Origin: Prostheceraeus crozeri
Lineage: Eukaryota > Platyhelminthes > Polycladida > Euryleptidae
NCBI GenBank assembly: GCA_907163375.1
Contig: CAJQUW010003182.1
Coordinates: forward strand, 62,001 to 126,000
Length of the DNA: 64,000 nt
Reading direction: 5' to 3'
In this document: positions 44,820 through 55,800 of the stretch, piece after piece
Position numbering within the stretch: the stretch's first letter is position 1
Layout: the number at the start of each line of letters is the position of its first letter
Translations under genes and position numbers: made by a program
Notes under the pieces: model-generated
The model's database searches: none
Told to the model about the DNA's origin: nothing
The model's input: the letters and a program-made list of their open reading frames with translations, nothing else

Positions 44820-46084
44820 AATCCTGGTCAGGTTCGAACCAGGCCAAGAGAAACATGAACGCTTGCCCATCTTGGTCTCAGGCTTAGGATTGAAGAAGCT
44901 TCTTCGTATTCCGAAGGTTGAATCATGCAGTGGAGCCGCATTGGCTGAAGAAATGTTTGCTGTCTTGAGAAATTGGGATTCAGTGGAACGGGTTACTAGT
45001 ACATCGTTTGATACTACAGCCAGCAGCACAGGAGTTCGCTCGAGAGCGTGCACACTTCAAAATAAGTTGAAAAGAGAACTGCTCCACCTTGCTTGCAGAA
45101 AGCATGTTTCCGTAATTGTCATAAATAAGGTTTTAAATGTTTGCACTGGAATCGTATCGAATGGTCCAGATATCCAAATGTTTAAGCGGCTCAAGCAGAA
45201 ATTGTCCTCAATAGATGCGGGCAACTTTCAACCTATTGAGGACTTCCTTTGCAATCTGAAGAACTTCTGTAAGCAGCAATTGATGTTGAAGCAACCAAGA
45301 GATGATTATCGGGAACTCCTAGAGCTGACACTTGTTGTCATGCCAGAAGTACCTCCTCGTGGAATGCACTTTCTGCGCCCTGGTGCCTGCCATCGAGCTC
45401 GATGGATGGCAAAGATCATATATACAATGAAGATATATCTTTTCCGCTATCAATTTAATCTTGCTCCTCGAGAAGTCAGAGGAATTGAACGATTTGCTAC
45501 CTTCGTTGTTTCTTTAAACATTCCTTACTACGTCGAACGCTGCGTCTGCTCCAGCAAATATGATTTGAAGTCTTTGAAAGATGTTGTTTAGCATGACACT
45601 CCTTTCTACTTAGCGGCTGTGAATTCCCTCAGTCGTCATCTCTGGCATTTGTCGGAGGAGTTGGTAAGTTTGGTTTTTTTGACGAATCTATTGATCTCAT
45701 CACCAAAAGGGCAATGGTAGCAGCTCTTCAGGCAGAAGGAAGTCCTCAACCTATAAACAGATCGATCATTGATTTGCACAATATCACTTCAAAGAACATC
45801 TCAAATTTTGTAACGGCTAACACTCGACGATTTTTTTCATACATTGGTTCATCCACTGGATTTCTTGATGCTGAGTCCTATCAACCCCCGGAGTCATAGT
45901 CCTTACAAAATGATAGGACTCCGCATCCATGCCTCAAAGTTACTAATGACTTTGCTGAGCGCAATGTATCCTCAATGCAGGAATATGTTTCCATTCTCGC
46001 AAAGGACGAAGACCAACGTCAGTACCTCTTTCATGTCATCGAGTCACATCGTCATCGATCTCCTGATGCTCGGAAAGCGATAAT
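44820..46084 (+). pseudogene. Conserved unrecognised protein, probably transposon-derived
   Basis: A long open frame (to 45591) reads HERLPILVSGLGLKKLL, then TSFDTTASSTGVRSRACTL, LLHLACRKHVSVIVINKV, DDYRELLELTLVVMPEVPPR and HRARWMAKIIYTMKIYLFR. After a stop and frame changes the same family continues with HLWHLSEELVSL, MVAALQAEGSPQPINRS (45714), FVTANTRRFFSYIGSSTGFL and NDFAERNVSSMQEY...DARKAI to a stop at 46084. From memory this architecture occurs in many copies in hydra, aphid and other invertebrate genomes, which suggests a DNA-transposon protein. The FDTT aspartate could be catalytic, but that is a guess. A small hAT-end-like insert (ATGATAGGACTCCGCATCC, about 45915-45935) interrupts it. 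Confidence 0.55.
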
Positions 46085-46310
46085 TATTCAAAATACGTGA
46101 GGCATTGATCCCTTTAATACTTAACTGAGTGGATATCCGACTTCCATAATTCTTCATGCAGGCCTACTTAACAATATGTGTGAATTCAGATTGCCATTTT
46201 TTCTGATACAGTTTTATGGATCACATGCTTTGTTAAATATCTCAGAATACACCCTGATTTCATCCTTCTGAATCTTATTCATAAGTTTTTACAACGTATC
46301 TGTCTCATTT

Positions 46311-46694
46311 TTGTTTAGGAGGCTTAAAAGTGAGGGAGGTTATTTCTGCAATGTCATCAGAGACAGGTGGCTTCGTTATATAGATGATGATTGCTTCATT
46401 ATTTGGGATAAGAGTTTCGGAGACATAGAGGTTTTTAACGAAATTTTGAATAGCCTCCATTGTTATGTAACTTTTACTACCAATCAAAGTCTAGACAGAA
46501 TAAGTTTCCTAAACGTGCCAATTTACAAAGATATGCAAAATTTAGAAACGGATATTTACCGAAAGAAGACTGATACCCAGAATTATGTACACTTTCATTC
46601 GAATCACCCTAAACATGTTTTGAAAAATGTTCCATGTGCGTTAGCGAAAAGAATTCTCAATATTGTCTCAAAAGAATCTAACCAAAACAAATAG
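46311..46694 (+). pseudogene. PLE-D reverse transcriptase palm fragment
   Basis: RWLRYIDDDCFIIWDKSFG contains motif C, with one aspartate more than the usual YIDDCF. It is followed by ISFLNVPIYKDMQNLETDIYRK and TQNYVHFHSNHPKHVLKNVP, which are standard palm/thumb phrases of Neptune/Poseidon-type PLEs. The type therefore differs from PLE-B. The finger domain is missing. Confidence 0.75.
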
Positions 46695-46781
46695 CTATCA
46701 GAATTAAGAGCAAAACTTTTAAAATTACGGTACCATCATGGTGTAATCCAATCTGCCTTCGATCGTGCCAGACAGCAAAGT

Positions 46782-47173
46782 TTGAATCCACGTATCTCAG
46801 CATCTCCGATTACAACTGATATTATTCCTTTTGTAAGCACATATAACAAGAACAATCCTGACGTCTTCAATAATGTGATTAAAACTGTCAGTAACAGCTT
46901 GAAGCTAATGGATCCCTTTCAGAGGTATAAGATCATGAGGTCATGGAAATCCCTCACTTTTAAGCCTCCTAAATAAAAATAACCGACCAACATTGAAGGG
47001 TGTTAGTAAGTGTGACGAAACAAGATGTGGTTGTTGTCCAGATATTATTACAGGCAAGTGCATTAACAATCGAATTAACAAAGGAACAATTAGTGAAACA
47101 ATAACATTTGAAATAAGAAGGAACATGAACTGCTTATCTAAAAACATCATTTATATTTTAAGATGCAAAGGCT

Positions 47174-47177
<4 letters not shown>
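46782..47177 (+). pseudogene. PLE-D connector and cysteine-rich linker
   Basis: Phrases ISASPITTDIIPFVSTYNKN, FQRYKIMRSWKSLTFKPPK and then LKGVSKCDETRCGCCPDIITG form the thumb-to-nuclease connector with its C-x-C-C cluster. IIYILRCKGC begins the GIY-YIG domain, and the frame is then cut by the LINE insertion at 47178. Confidence 0.65.
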
Positions 47178-47224
<47 letters not shown>

Positions 47225-47493
47225 GAGCTTTATTTGTCATCAAAAACGAGCGGTATGACAATGGGTGTGGTACAGTAAATCATGGCATTTCACAAAAAGG
47301 AAGAAAACTTAACAAAACTTTTGTGATAAAAAGAACGATTCCTTCATTCAGGAAGGAGAACTCGTTGATGACGAATACGTGTATCAGACATGTCTCTAAC
47401 CACAAAAAAGTTAGCAAAGGGATGGGTGAAACAGTTCTTGGCGATTTTGCGAATTAATCGAATACATGTATCTTGCAAAGAAACCTTGTATTT
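47178..47493 (-). mobile_element. LINE 3' end with (ATT)n tail inserted in PLE-D
   Basis: On the minus strand the insert ends in GACAAATAAAGCTCT followed by (ATT)n (plus-strand AAT repeats 47176-47224), a typical non-LTR 3' end. It is flanked by TGTAA on both sides (47173-47177 and 47494-47498), a short target duplication, and the PLE-D nuclease sequence resumes beyond it. Only the last 250 bp or so of the LINE is present. Confidence 0.7.
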
Positions 47494-47746
47494 TGTAACG
47501 AACTATGTTGGACAAAGTGGCGACTACTTTCGTAATAGGCTAACAGTGTATAGACAACAAATAACGCTCTCTAACTGTGCCATACTGAATGTGAGCAAGC
47601 ACATAGCTTCTTGTGCAAGATCAATAACACCAAAATTCGAAGCAGCTCCAATTTACCAGCTAAGTCCAAATGCTACTAAAATGGACCGAGAGGGACAGGA
47701 GCAAATCTTTATTTCTACTCTTAAGCTTAGTTTGACTTCTGTCTGA
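47494..47746 (+). pseudogene. PLE-D GIY-YIG nuclease, C-terminal part
   Basis: NYVGQSGDYFRNRLTVYRQQI is the YIG half of the nuclease with its arginine, followed by a conserved histidine region (NVSKHIASC) and a FKRREKE-like acidic end (MDREGQEQIFI). The GIY half lies before the LINE insertion. Confidence 0.7.
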
Positions 47747-47807
47747 TTTGTATATCTATTTCTATTGACTAATATGGTTTCTGTATTATTTTGTATAATA
47801 CATCTTC

Positions 47808-47852
47808 ATTCCATGAGTAGCTCCCATAGAAGGGAGTGAAACCGGTCGGAAT
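47808..47852 (+). ncRNA. Hammerhead-like motif in PLE-D flank
   Basis: Stem I ATTCC/GGAAT, stem II CTCCC/GGGAG (loop ATAGAA), GAAA, two-base-pair stem III in ACCGGT, C as cleavage base. The core reads ATGAGTA rather than CTGANGA, so it deviates at positions 3 and 8, much like the PLE-A version (GTGAGAA). All helices are intact. Confidence 0.5.
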
Positions 47853-48014
47853 ATCATTTGACTTTTCCTAGAGTTTATATCTAATTTATTACTTGTTTAT
47901 TGACATATTGGTTTTTGTATTGTTTTCATTATATATGTAAACTCACATTAAACGATATGTTACATGACATATATAGCATATATATAACAGCTTGTCCCCC
48001 CACACCTAAGAATA

Positions 48015-48625
48015 CGATGCGTCGCCCTTTAGTGCAACGAGTGAAAATAAGGAGCATGTTTAGCTTCTTTTGTCTCTTGGACGGTTTCTGGTTAGGACAT
48101 GATGAGTATGATCTAACGCATTTTCGGTTTTACTTCATTACCTGTAAAAAGCTTTTAAAGTCTGCTACAGACGTCCATTTAGAGTCAACCGAGGCCTGGA
48201 GATCGTGCTTCATCCCCGCTACTGATCAAAGATGGATGAAGGATTTCAGTGATGGAAAAGGCCGGATTTTGTCGATGCTCCACGCTCTGGTCTTCCGAGA
48301 TCAACATGAATGGAAGACCTCTCCAACCAAGTTGCCGACATGATCAAGGTTGGCCGCACAGTCTATGATCAGATCAACTTGTGTGATCCATACCTGCTCT
48401 TCTTGCTGACAACTTCATTGCGCAAGATGACGTTCAGCAGCTCTGAAGAAGTGGAAAAGGCCTCGTTATGGATACTTCGTGACATTTCAGAAACTGCTCC
48501 TCACGATCAAGTAGATTTGTTGATGTAACATTGCCAAAACGTCATTGATGCGCTGGACAGCATGAATGACATCGTCCGTGGCCTTTCCTTGCCTTTATTT
48601 CAACAAATTTGCAAGACGATATGAC
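48015..48625 (+). pseudogene. Unrecognised coding relic
   Basis: Frame 48310-48528 reads DLSNQVADMIKVGRTVYDQ, CDPYLLFLLTTSLRKMTFSS and SEEVEKASLWILRDISE. After a stop the same frame continues HCQNVIDALDSMNDIV. The composition is amphipathic, helical and protein-like. The frame 48015-48343 just upstream (WRSCFIPATDQRWMKDF) may be an earlier part in another frame. I recognise no family; it may belong with the relic at 44.8-46.1 kb. Confidence 0.3.
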
Positions 48626-50746
48626 TTTTGGTTCGCCCAATATGTCTATTGCTTGTTTGGTTCATTTCAAAATCTGAACTGTCTGATTGGAACTGATCAG
48701 ACATTTCGTGATGGCTTTATGAATTATATCGTGCATAATCAGACACGCTTAAGAAAGACACTAGAAACATCATCACGTGCGCAACTTTTTAAGCTGATTA
48801 AAAATTGTAAACTTGTAAACGTAACATTACCCAAAAAAAGTCAATCAATTTTGGATTTATTGAAAACTGTTTTACTATTATCTCCATAGCAAAATATTCA
48901 ATAAGAGTTCACGCAATATTAGGTTTGGCGCAAAAAAACTTGACAAGCTGACTACCGAGATGACCAAAACTGGCGATGGATTTACATAAAATCCAATCGC
49001 AGTGCCGGCGATTCATGGGATTGAAATTTTTCCGGTTCGTCTAATCACCATGGCGATGTAATAATCAACTCTCATACTACTCTGGATGTTGGCATAAATT
49101 GCAAATCTTTGATAAAAGAAGTCAAAAATTGCCAATTAAAAGTGCAGTTTTATTTTCAAATAATTAATTTTTTTACCGGCCAAAAATAATTTACAAGAGC
49201 GACTCCAAATTTTTCATTGAAAATGGCAATCAAGAGAAAAGACGACTAATGTGTCACAAGATATGCAATTGACTAGATGATATTAACTGCAAGGGCGATA
49301 GGCACGCAGTGTTGCGTCGTTAGCGAACGGTGATCAGGAGGTTTACATTCGGTGGTCGAATGTGGGAAATGACCTTCAACAAATTCTGCCTAATGCAAGT
49401 TCATCATGTTGCTATTAAATGTCGGTGATCATCACAGTACATTTTGCTGCTGATCCCTCTCCATTTAAACCTAGGCCATCAAGAATTTACAAACGATCTT
49501 TCCCTGAGTGATATCATAACTCATTTCCGATATTCTTCATTGCTGTTCCAATTAACGATTACTTTATGACAAACCTATTCACACCTCTTGCTTATGAGCT
49601 ATGAAGGCTCATGCCATGATCAATCCAACCATATATTGCACCAACAGTGTGAACAGAGAGTGGTTTTCTCATTTGAGATCAATTGTTTGTTTATATGTAT
49701 AATTATATGAATGTTTAAACGAAAGTATCAACAAACTCAGGTGTTAAGCAGATTCTGTAGTTTAATAAGTAGTGGGCAATTTTCTACCAAGAAATTTTTG
49801 TTGTTACTAAATTTTTTCTTCTATCCTTATTTCTTCTGACTTATACACAGGGCATTCATTTCTTCAAACTGTTTTGCAGACATCGTTCAACTTCTGGTCA
49901 GAGAAGTTGGAGCAGGCCCACTTGTTGGCAAGTATTAGCCTTTCATTAAGCATGTGGCTTGTTTAGGAAATGTAATTTAAATCTTGCATGAATGTCAGCT
50001 GCTTAAGCAACATTTTGACGTGTCAGTCTGTGAGAATGTGACCGATGGAAAACAAACTCTTGGAAAAGCCTGTATACGGTTTGTTGATTTGCTCCTCCCG
50101 ATTGGTTGCTTGTAGGGTGTGTAATAATGACCTTGAAAGAAGGGAATTAAAAACACTCATGTTGATTAGGAAATTTTGAGTTGTAGATTCTTGTAATGTT
50201 TTTAACAGCCTTGTAATGCTCTTTGAACAGCCACAAAATAGATATAAAACGCTAATATTTTAACTTGTAATGGAAATCCTTCGCATCTGTTTTCGCTTAT
50301 AGAGTTGTGTTGGACTACTGTTATCTTTCAACATTACCTCAAGCATTTGATGGACTCATGGCTTCTATAGATGGTGACAAACTTGTGGCATCAATAGCTG
50401 TTGCCAAAGTAACGTGCAATGGATTAAGAGAGGTCATAACGCATATATTTAGGCGTAGCATTTGTAAGGAGCATCTTTTGAAATTGTGACGTCTGCTTCA
50501 ACTGCACCCCAAGAAAACATGTGGCATCAAATAATTAGTAGTCCAACAACACAAGCGAACAGATTTCTCTGACAATAGTTTCCAAATGAAGTTATACTAA
50601 CTGTTCCCTCAATCAAAAAGCGGAGGGACCCAGGTGTGAGTGATGTTTCTTTTTTATTTAAAGAAAGTTTCAAGAAGCTCTATCGTTTTCGGCTAACGTC
50701 CACCAGCCATGATCACGACAAATTGGCGAAGGCGGTTTGTAAAGAC
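48626..50746. other. Mostly non-coding; one doubtful frame at 50307-50489
   Basis: The frame 50307-50489 reads LDYCYLSTLPQAFDGLMASI and looks mildly protein-like (compare retroelement polyprotein phrases), but it is too short to assign. The rest shows no supported feature. Confidence 0.4.
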
Positions 50747-51468
50747 CTGGGATGCGGAGTCGGAGTGCCTGAGTCCTATCATTTTTCCTGCAGTCGGAGT
50801 CCTTCAAATGATAGGACTCCGGCCTGTAACCATACCAGAAACATAATACAAACAAATTATTTGTCCTCGTGCATTGCTGTTAGTCTTGATCTCAACTTTC
50901 TCCGTCAAACAAATGTACAGGGACACTGCTGCATGCAAGGCTTGTAATTGTTGATGGAATGAACCGTGATAGTAAAAGAAGGATTATCTTTTCACTTGGT
51001 GATTTAGTAAAGAAGACAAGCCTTCCTAGCCTCGATCACACCTATGCGCCAAAGGTCACATCAGAGACAAAAATGAAATGCCAATTTGTCTGAGAACATT
51101 ACCTCTTACCCTCACGTTAATGATGTGTGATGTCTCCTCCAAAGCGCCTATTAAAATCAAAAGTTTACTCATATTTTTTGAAGATGGATGGGGGATTTTC
51201 CTGCCTGGTAGAGACTGGAGAAAAAACGTGTAGGGCACACATCAACAAGATGGGAGGAGCCGAGTTGAATGCATCCAACTTGAAGCGACATTTGATAAAC
51301 TTTCATTGTAAATGATTGATATAGCAATGATAACTAAAGATAGGTTCAGGTAAGCCTATATTGATCTATGATGCAGGTTACCAGTTTATTCAAAAAACTA
51401 GGCTATATGTACTTGCCACCCGGAGTCGGAGTCAACTCCTATCAAAATGATAGGACTCCGCATCCCTG
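50747..51468 (+). mobile_element. hAT relic carrying a BED zinc finger
   Basis: The ends CTGGGATGCGGAGTCGGAGT and its partner GGACTCCGCATCCCTG are hAT-type, flanked by GTAAAGAC and GTAAGAAC (6 of 8 matching), consistent with an old 8-bp duplication. The interior frame 51127-51315 is a BED-type finger: KSKVYSYFLKMDGGFSCLV, KTCRAHI, NASNLKRHLINFH with the final histidine pair. The catalytic domain is absent, so it is internally deleted. Subterminal GAGTCCTATCAT/ATGATAGGACTC repeats occur near both ends. Confidence 0.7.
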
Positions 51469-52802
51469 GTAAGAACACAGGGAATCAAATATACCACAGC
51501 AATCAACACAGCCGACCAATCAGACACAAGATGAAAACTAACAGCGATCTCGACAGGCATGAAAGCTGATCAATAGACAAGCGTGACACATGCAACCAAC
51601 AGTTGACAGCAAGATGACTGACGTATTGAAAAATAAAAATTCTGATGATAAAAATACATGTTATATCAGAAAATGTAGAAGCTGAAAAGAAATTTTCTTG
51701 TATAAATATAATATATGCAACGTTATAAAAGGTGACATGATAAAACGATGAAAAAGTATATATAATATACAAAGTTAAAAAAATTCCATCCGATGCACCG
51801 CCCAGCGTGGAACACCCGATTCCCTCCACCCCTCTGCTTGGTATGCCCAGCCTCATGGTACCCAGAGTTCCGTTATTTCCGCTATTTTCCGCTTTTTTGA
51901 AAATTGTCCTTTGTTTCTCGTTTTTTACCAATTTTTCCGTTATTTCCTTTTTTTCAAATTATCATATGTTTATTGGTACTGAATCTTGTTATCAGAGTCC
52001 TGGAACTTTCATAGCAACATTCAAATAAGTAGATCAAAGTGAAATACGCTTAAGTGCGATAATCTATCTTAATTTCTTGCTTCAGGTGAATACAACTTGA
52101 TTTCAAGTAGAGTCTACAAAGGGGATATTAACGTTTGCATTTATACGTAGGGGATGTTTCTGACGAAATTGAAAAATCTTTTCTATTTTTTCTGCTCCTG
52201 CATCACATCATCACATTCGGGCTGTTTGTAGAAACATGGAGATCAATTCAACAAAACAAGGACAAGCTTTGAATGTACAAATTTCTTCTGAACTCTTCAA
52301 TTCCTTTTAAGGGTGCAAAACTCGATGTAATTCTACTTTTTAGCTTTTTATCATTTTCTGAACACATCGTTTAGAATATTGCGCTATACTTTCATGCACC
52401 AAATATTTGTGGTGCTTCTGTCTATTATGTTTCATTTATGCAATCCATCATTTAGTACAAAAGTGCATCTTTCAGATGCATCCATGTTTAGTGAATACGC
52501 AGGTCCATAGCAGTATTACTGTATCATGTCCTACTCTACATCTTAATGTTTGATTCTAGCTTTCAGATTGTAATGTGTTTTGATGTGACCAATAATAGGA
52601 AGAAGCCTACCTTTTGTGACGCGATTTCATCAGACCAGTAAAACTAACAGACGAGGCACTATATGCATGTGCTATATACGAGGCACCAAATCCGGGCACT
52701 ATATGCATGTATGCATATGATATGCTGCGGACGTACGAAGATAATATTTATGTATTCTACGAAATTCAGAGACGATCAATAAATTGGCGATCAACTTAAA
52801 CC
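51469..52802. other. Non-coding stretch, nothing recognised
   Basis: No supported gene or repeat boundary. Confidence 0.45.
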
Positions 52803-55800
52803 CAGGGCGTCAAGTTCCTATTTTTTTCCTATTTTTTCCTATTTTATCATAAAATTCCTATTTTTTCCTATTTTATGACAAAATTCCTACTTTTTCCTAT
52901 TTTATGACAAAATTCCTATTTTTTCCTATTTTTGTGTAGCTCGTTCTTTATCTTATTCAATATTATGGTCCATGGATAACCATTCAGAAAATAGAGTTGC
53001 GTTTTATATTCGGTAACGACAGTTCTCTTTGTGAACAAGAATGGTTCGCGTTCAGCTCTCGATACATGGCTATGATGGTTGCATATATCGAGAGCTAGCC
53101 GTGTACCTACATCAGTTCCTTAACTTGACGTGCTACTCATATTTGTGTGACTCATCAGAAAATGGGATTATGGTTTTAAGAAATGGAATTTTTCATATTT
53201 CATGTCTTTTTTGCAGTGTGCTGATATCGGTTTACATCCTTAATGAGGTAGGATCAGACAGTTTTCCGTTTGTTACCTCGCTTCCAGTCTATCAGATAAC
53301 TAAAACGCTAGTACTGAACAAAATGACAATTGGAAAAATATGATCGACTCTCTGAACTGATCTCCCATGAACTGATAATGTTTTTCTTCTCGTGTAATTC
53401 AATATGCATTTATAATGACTTTTAAAAAATAAACTTGTTATAAAAACTATTTGCTTTACTGCTAGTTTTGTTTCATGTTCATCGTTTCGGTTTCACGTCG
53501 TTCTCAGTTATTACTGCTTCCTATTTGAGTCAACAGGTGAGGTGCATTGCTTGTCCGGAAACGATATAAATGGACGTACATCCAGTAATTTAAATTCGGT
53601 AAAATGGTACGCAGCACTGGATACGGATCTTCAAATACACCTGTTGTCTTAGTAATCAGCTTCCAGACATTACTATGTGGTAAGTTTTGTTCAGTTCATA
53701 CTTGTTTTATACATGTACATGTACATTAATGTTTGTTTCTTTTTGCAAGTCAAGCCTTTCGGAGAATTACCTGGAATGTTTTGAAAGGGATTTAGATTCT
53801 CAGGATATATCGTTCATCACTGTACGCTCGTGTGCTATCTTTAACGAAGCTGAGCCTATTTACGGGAATGACCACAGACAGAACAATGAGAAAGTAGAAG
53901 CCCCTCGCCAAATAGAGTGAAGCTCGCACTTAACGGTGATAATGTCACATTTCAGTGAAGGGGAGAATAATCTATGAGACTAAGATGGCGGTAAATCTCC
54001 CTTCTCACTCTCTCGCTTAAGTGTAAATCAGTGATGTAAACAAAGATGATTCCTATTTTTTCAGACTGGTTTACGAATTTAGAGCGGCATATTCTTCCGA
54101 AGATTTTTTCAGTACCATTAATGAGAATATAATTGACAATCTCCAACTATCTGATTGCCCTGTATTAAATGCTAGGCGCGATGCATGTGAATTAAAATAA
54201 CGCATGCAGATTTGTACACTTAATGATGATTTCAGTTTGAAGAATATCTTATATCGTAAAATATCAATTAACCAGCGTGCCAATAAAGTTTTTTTGTTTA
54301 TTTCAGGGTCTCAACTTGAGCTTTGCAACGTAAGATGCCCTCCGGTAAAACAAAATTCAATGTTACATGGCTCTCTACCTTCGATAGCAACAATCAGAAA
54401 ATGGGCGATTGGTGTCGGAAAGGAAAGGATGACAGTCATGGTCATTGTACTCTATGCCAAATCGATATTAAGTGCGATAATTCCGGAAAAGCTCAATTAC
54501 TCCAGCATGCTAGAAAGAAAAAACACATGGAGTTGTTGAAAAATGTATTGGATACAAAGCAAACAAAACTCTCACTGATGAATACTTCAGCTAGTGCAAC
54601 TTCGATACCTAGTGATGCGATATCATCAGCTGTAGTATGCTCTAATACTGATAAGTCTACTGTTAGTATGATGACTCTTAAGGATTCTTCCGATAGTAAT
54701 CTTAATGCCACTGTTTATTGGTTAGCAGAAGTGGCATGCAAAAATTTGTCGTTACGTTCATGTGACAACAAAGGAAGCTTATTCAAAGCTATGTTCCCTG
54801 ATAGTGCAGTAGCTGCACAATTCAGCTTAAGTCGCACGAGCGCATCATATATAATAGGAGATGGGTTGTCACCATACTTCACAGGAGTAATTGTTTCTGA
54901 CCTAGTGAAATCAAATCTACCTTTCTCTATACATTTCGATGAAACATCCACAACTCAAGTAAAAAAAACAGATGGATCTAACAATAAGGTACTGGTCGCC
55001 GCAGCACAATCAAGTGTGGTGCTCTTTCTACACATCTCTGTTTTTCGGACATGCGGACGGTAATACCGTCGCTTTTAGGATGTATCAAAAAATGTGTGAT
55101 GATAAATTACCGATACAAAGGTTAGCTACACTTGTACGAGATGGTCCGAACGTTAACAAGACAATCTTCAGAAATCTGAATGAACTGATTTCTCGCGATC
55201 ATCCTGATTTTCCTGGTCTGATAGATTTGGATTCATGTGCTATTCACACAATACATAACGGCTTTCGGAAAGGAATCAAAGAGTTCGATATTGACATAAG
55301 TCAATTTTGCTACGATTTGCATTCTATTTTTAAATACAGCGCTGCCCGTCGTGAAGACTTCAGATCAATACAATTGGAATTTGATTTGAAAACCCACAAT
55401 TTCAAGCAACATACAGAAGTCCGGTGGCTTAGTATTGGACCGTCTGTTAAAAGAGTCATAGAACAATGGGAAGCGATTGTGCATTTCGTTTCAGACCTTG
55501 GGAAGAGCACACAGTCGATGCCAAAAAGCGCCAACTTCAAAAGAGTGCAAGTCATGCTTAGTACCAAAGAGAAATTCTTAACACGAGTTTTCTTGGAATT
55601 TTTCGCGAATATCACTCCTATTTTCGAGAATTTGTTGCGTCTGCTGCAAAAGAATAGTCCCATGATTCATATTCTTTATGACCAACTTTGTGAGTTCATT
55701 TTGAAACTTCTTCGAAGGTTTATGATACCAGAGGCGATTGGAAACAAATATGGAATTGAGCTCCGATCCATCGATTGTAGAAGTGAATCTTCACAGTTAT

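Larger units (their letters stand above)
46313..47860 (+). mobile_element. Penelope-like element D, interrupted by a LINE end
   Basis: It runs from the reverse-transcriptase palm, through a connector and cysteine-rich linker, to GIY-YIG and a 3' flank with a hammerhead-like motif. It is broken in several places. A 24-bp sequence TTTAGGAGGCTTAAAAGTGAG at 46313 is repeated inverted at 46955-46977, so part of the connector was copied in reverse to the 5' boundary. A LINE 3' fragment is inserted in the nuclease region. Confidence 0.75.

Noticed and set aside
53041-53343. A separate gene inside the hAT-like element
   Set aside because: 100-aa frame with no domain and no second copy; upstream non-coding part of the transposon is the simpler reading.
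54204-54539. 111-aa plus-strand frame
   Set aside because: Out-of-frame shadow of the transposase N-terminus, which shows clear zinc-finger motifs in the other frame.
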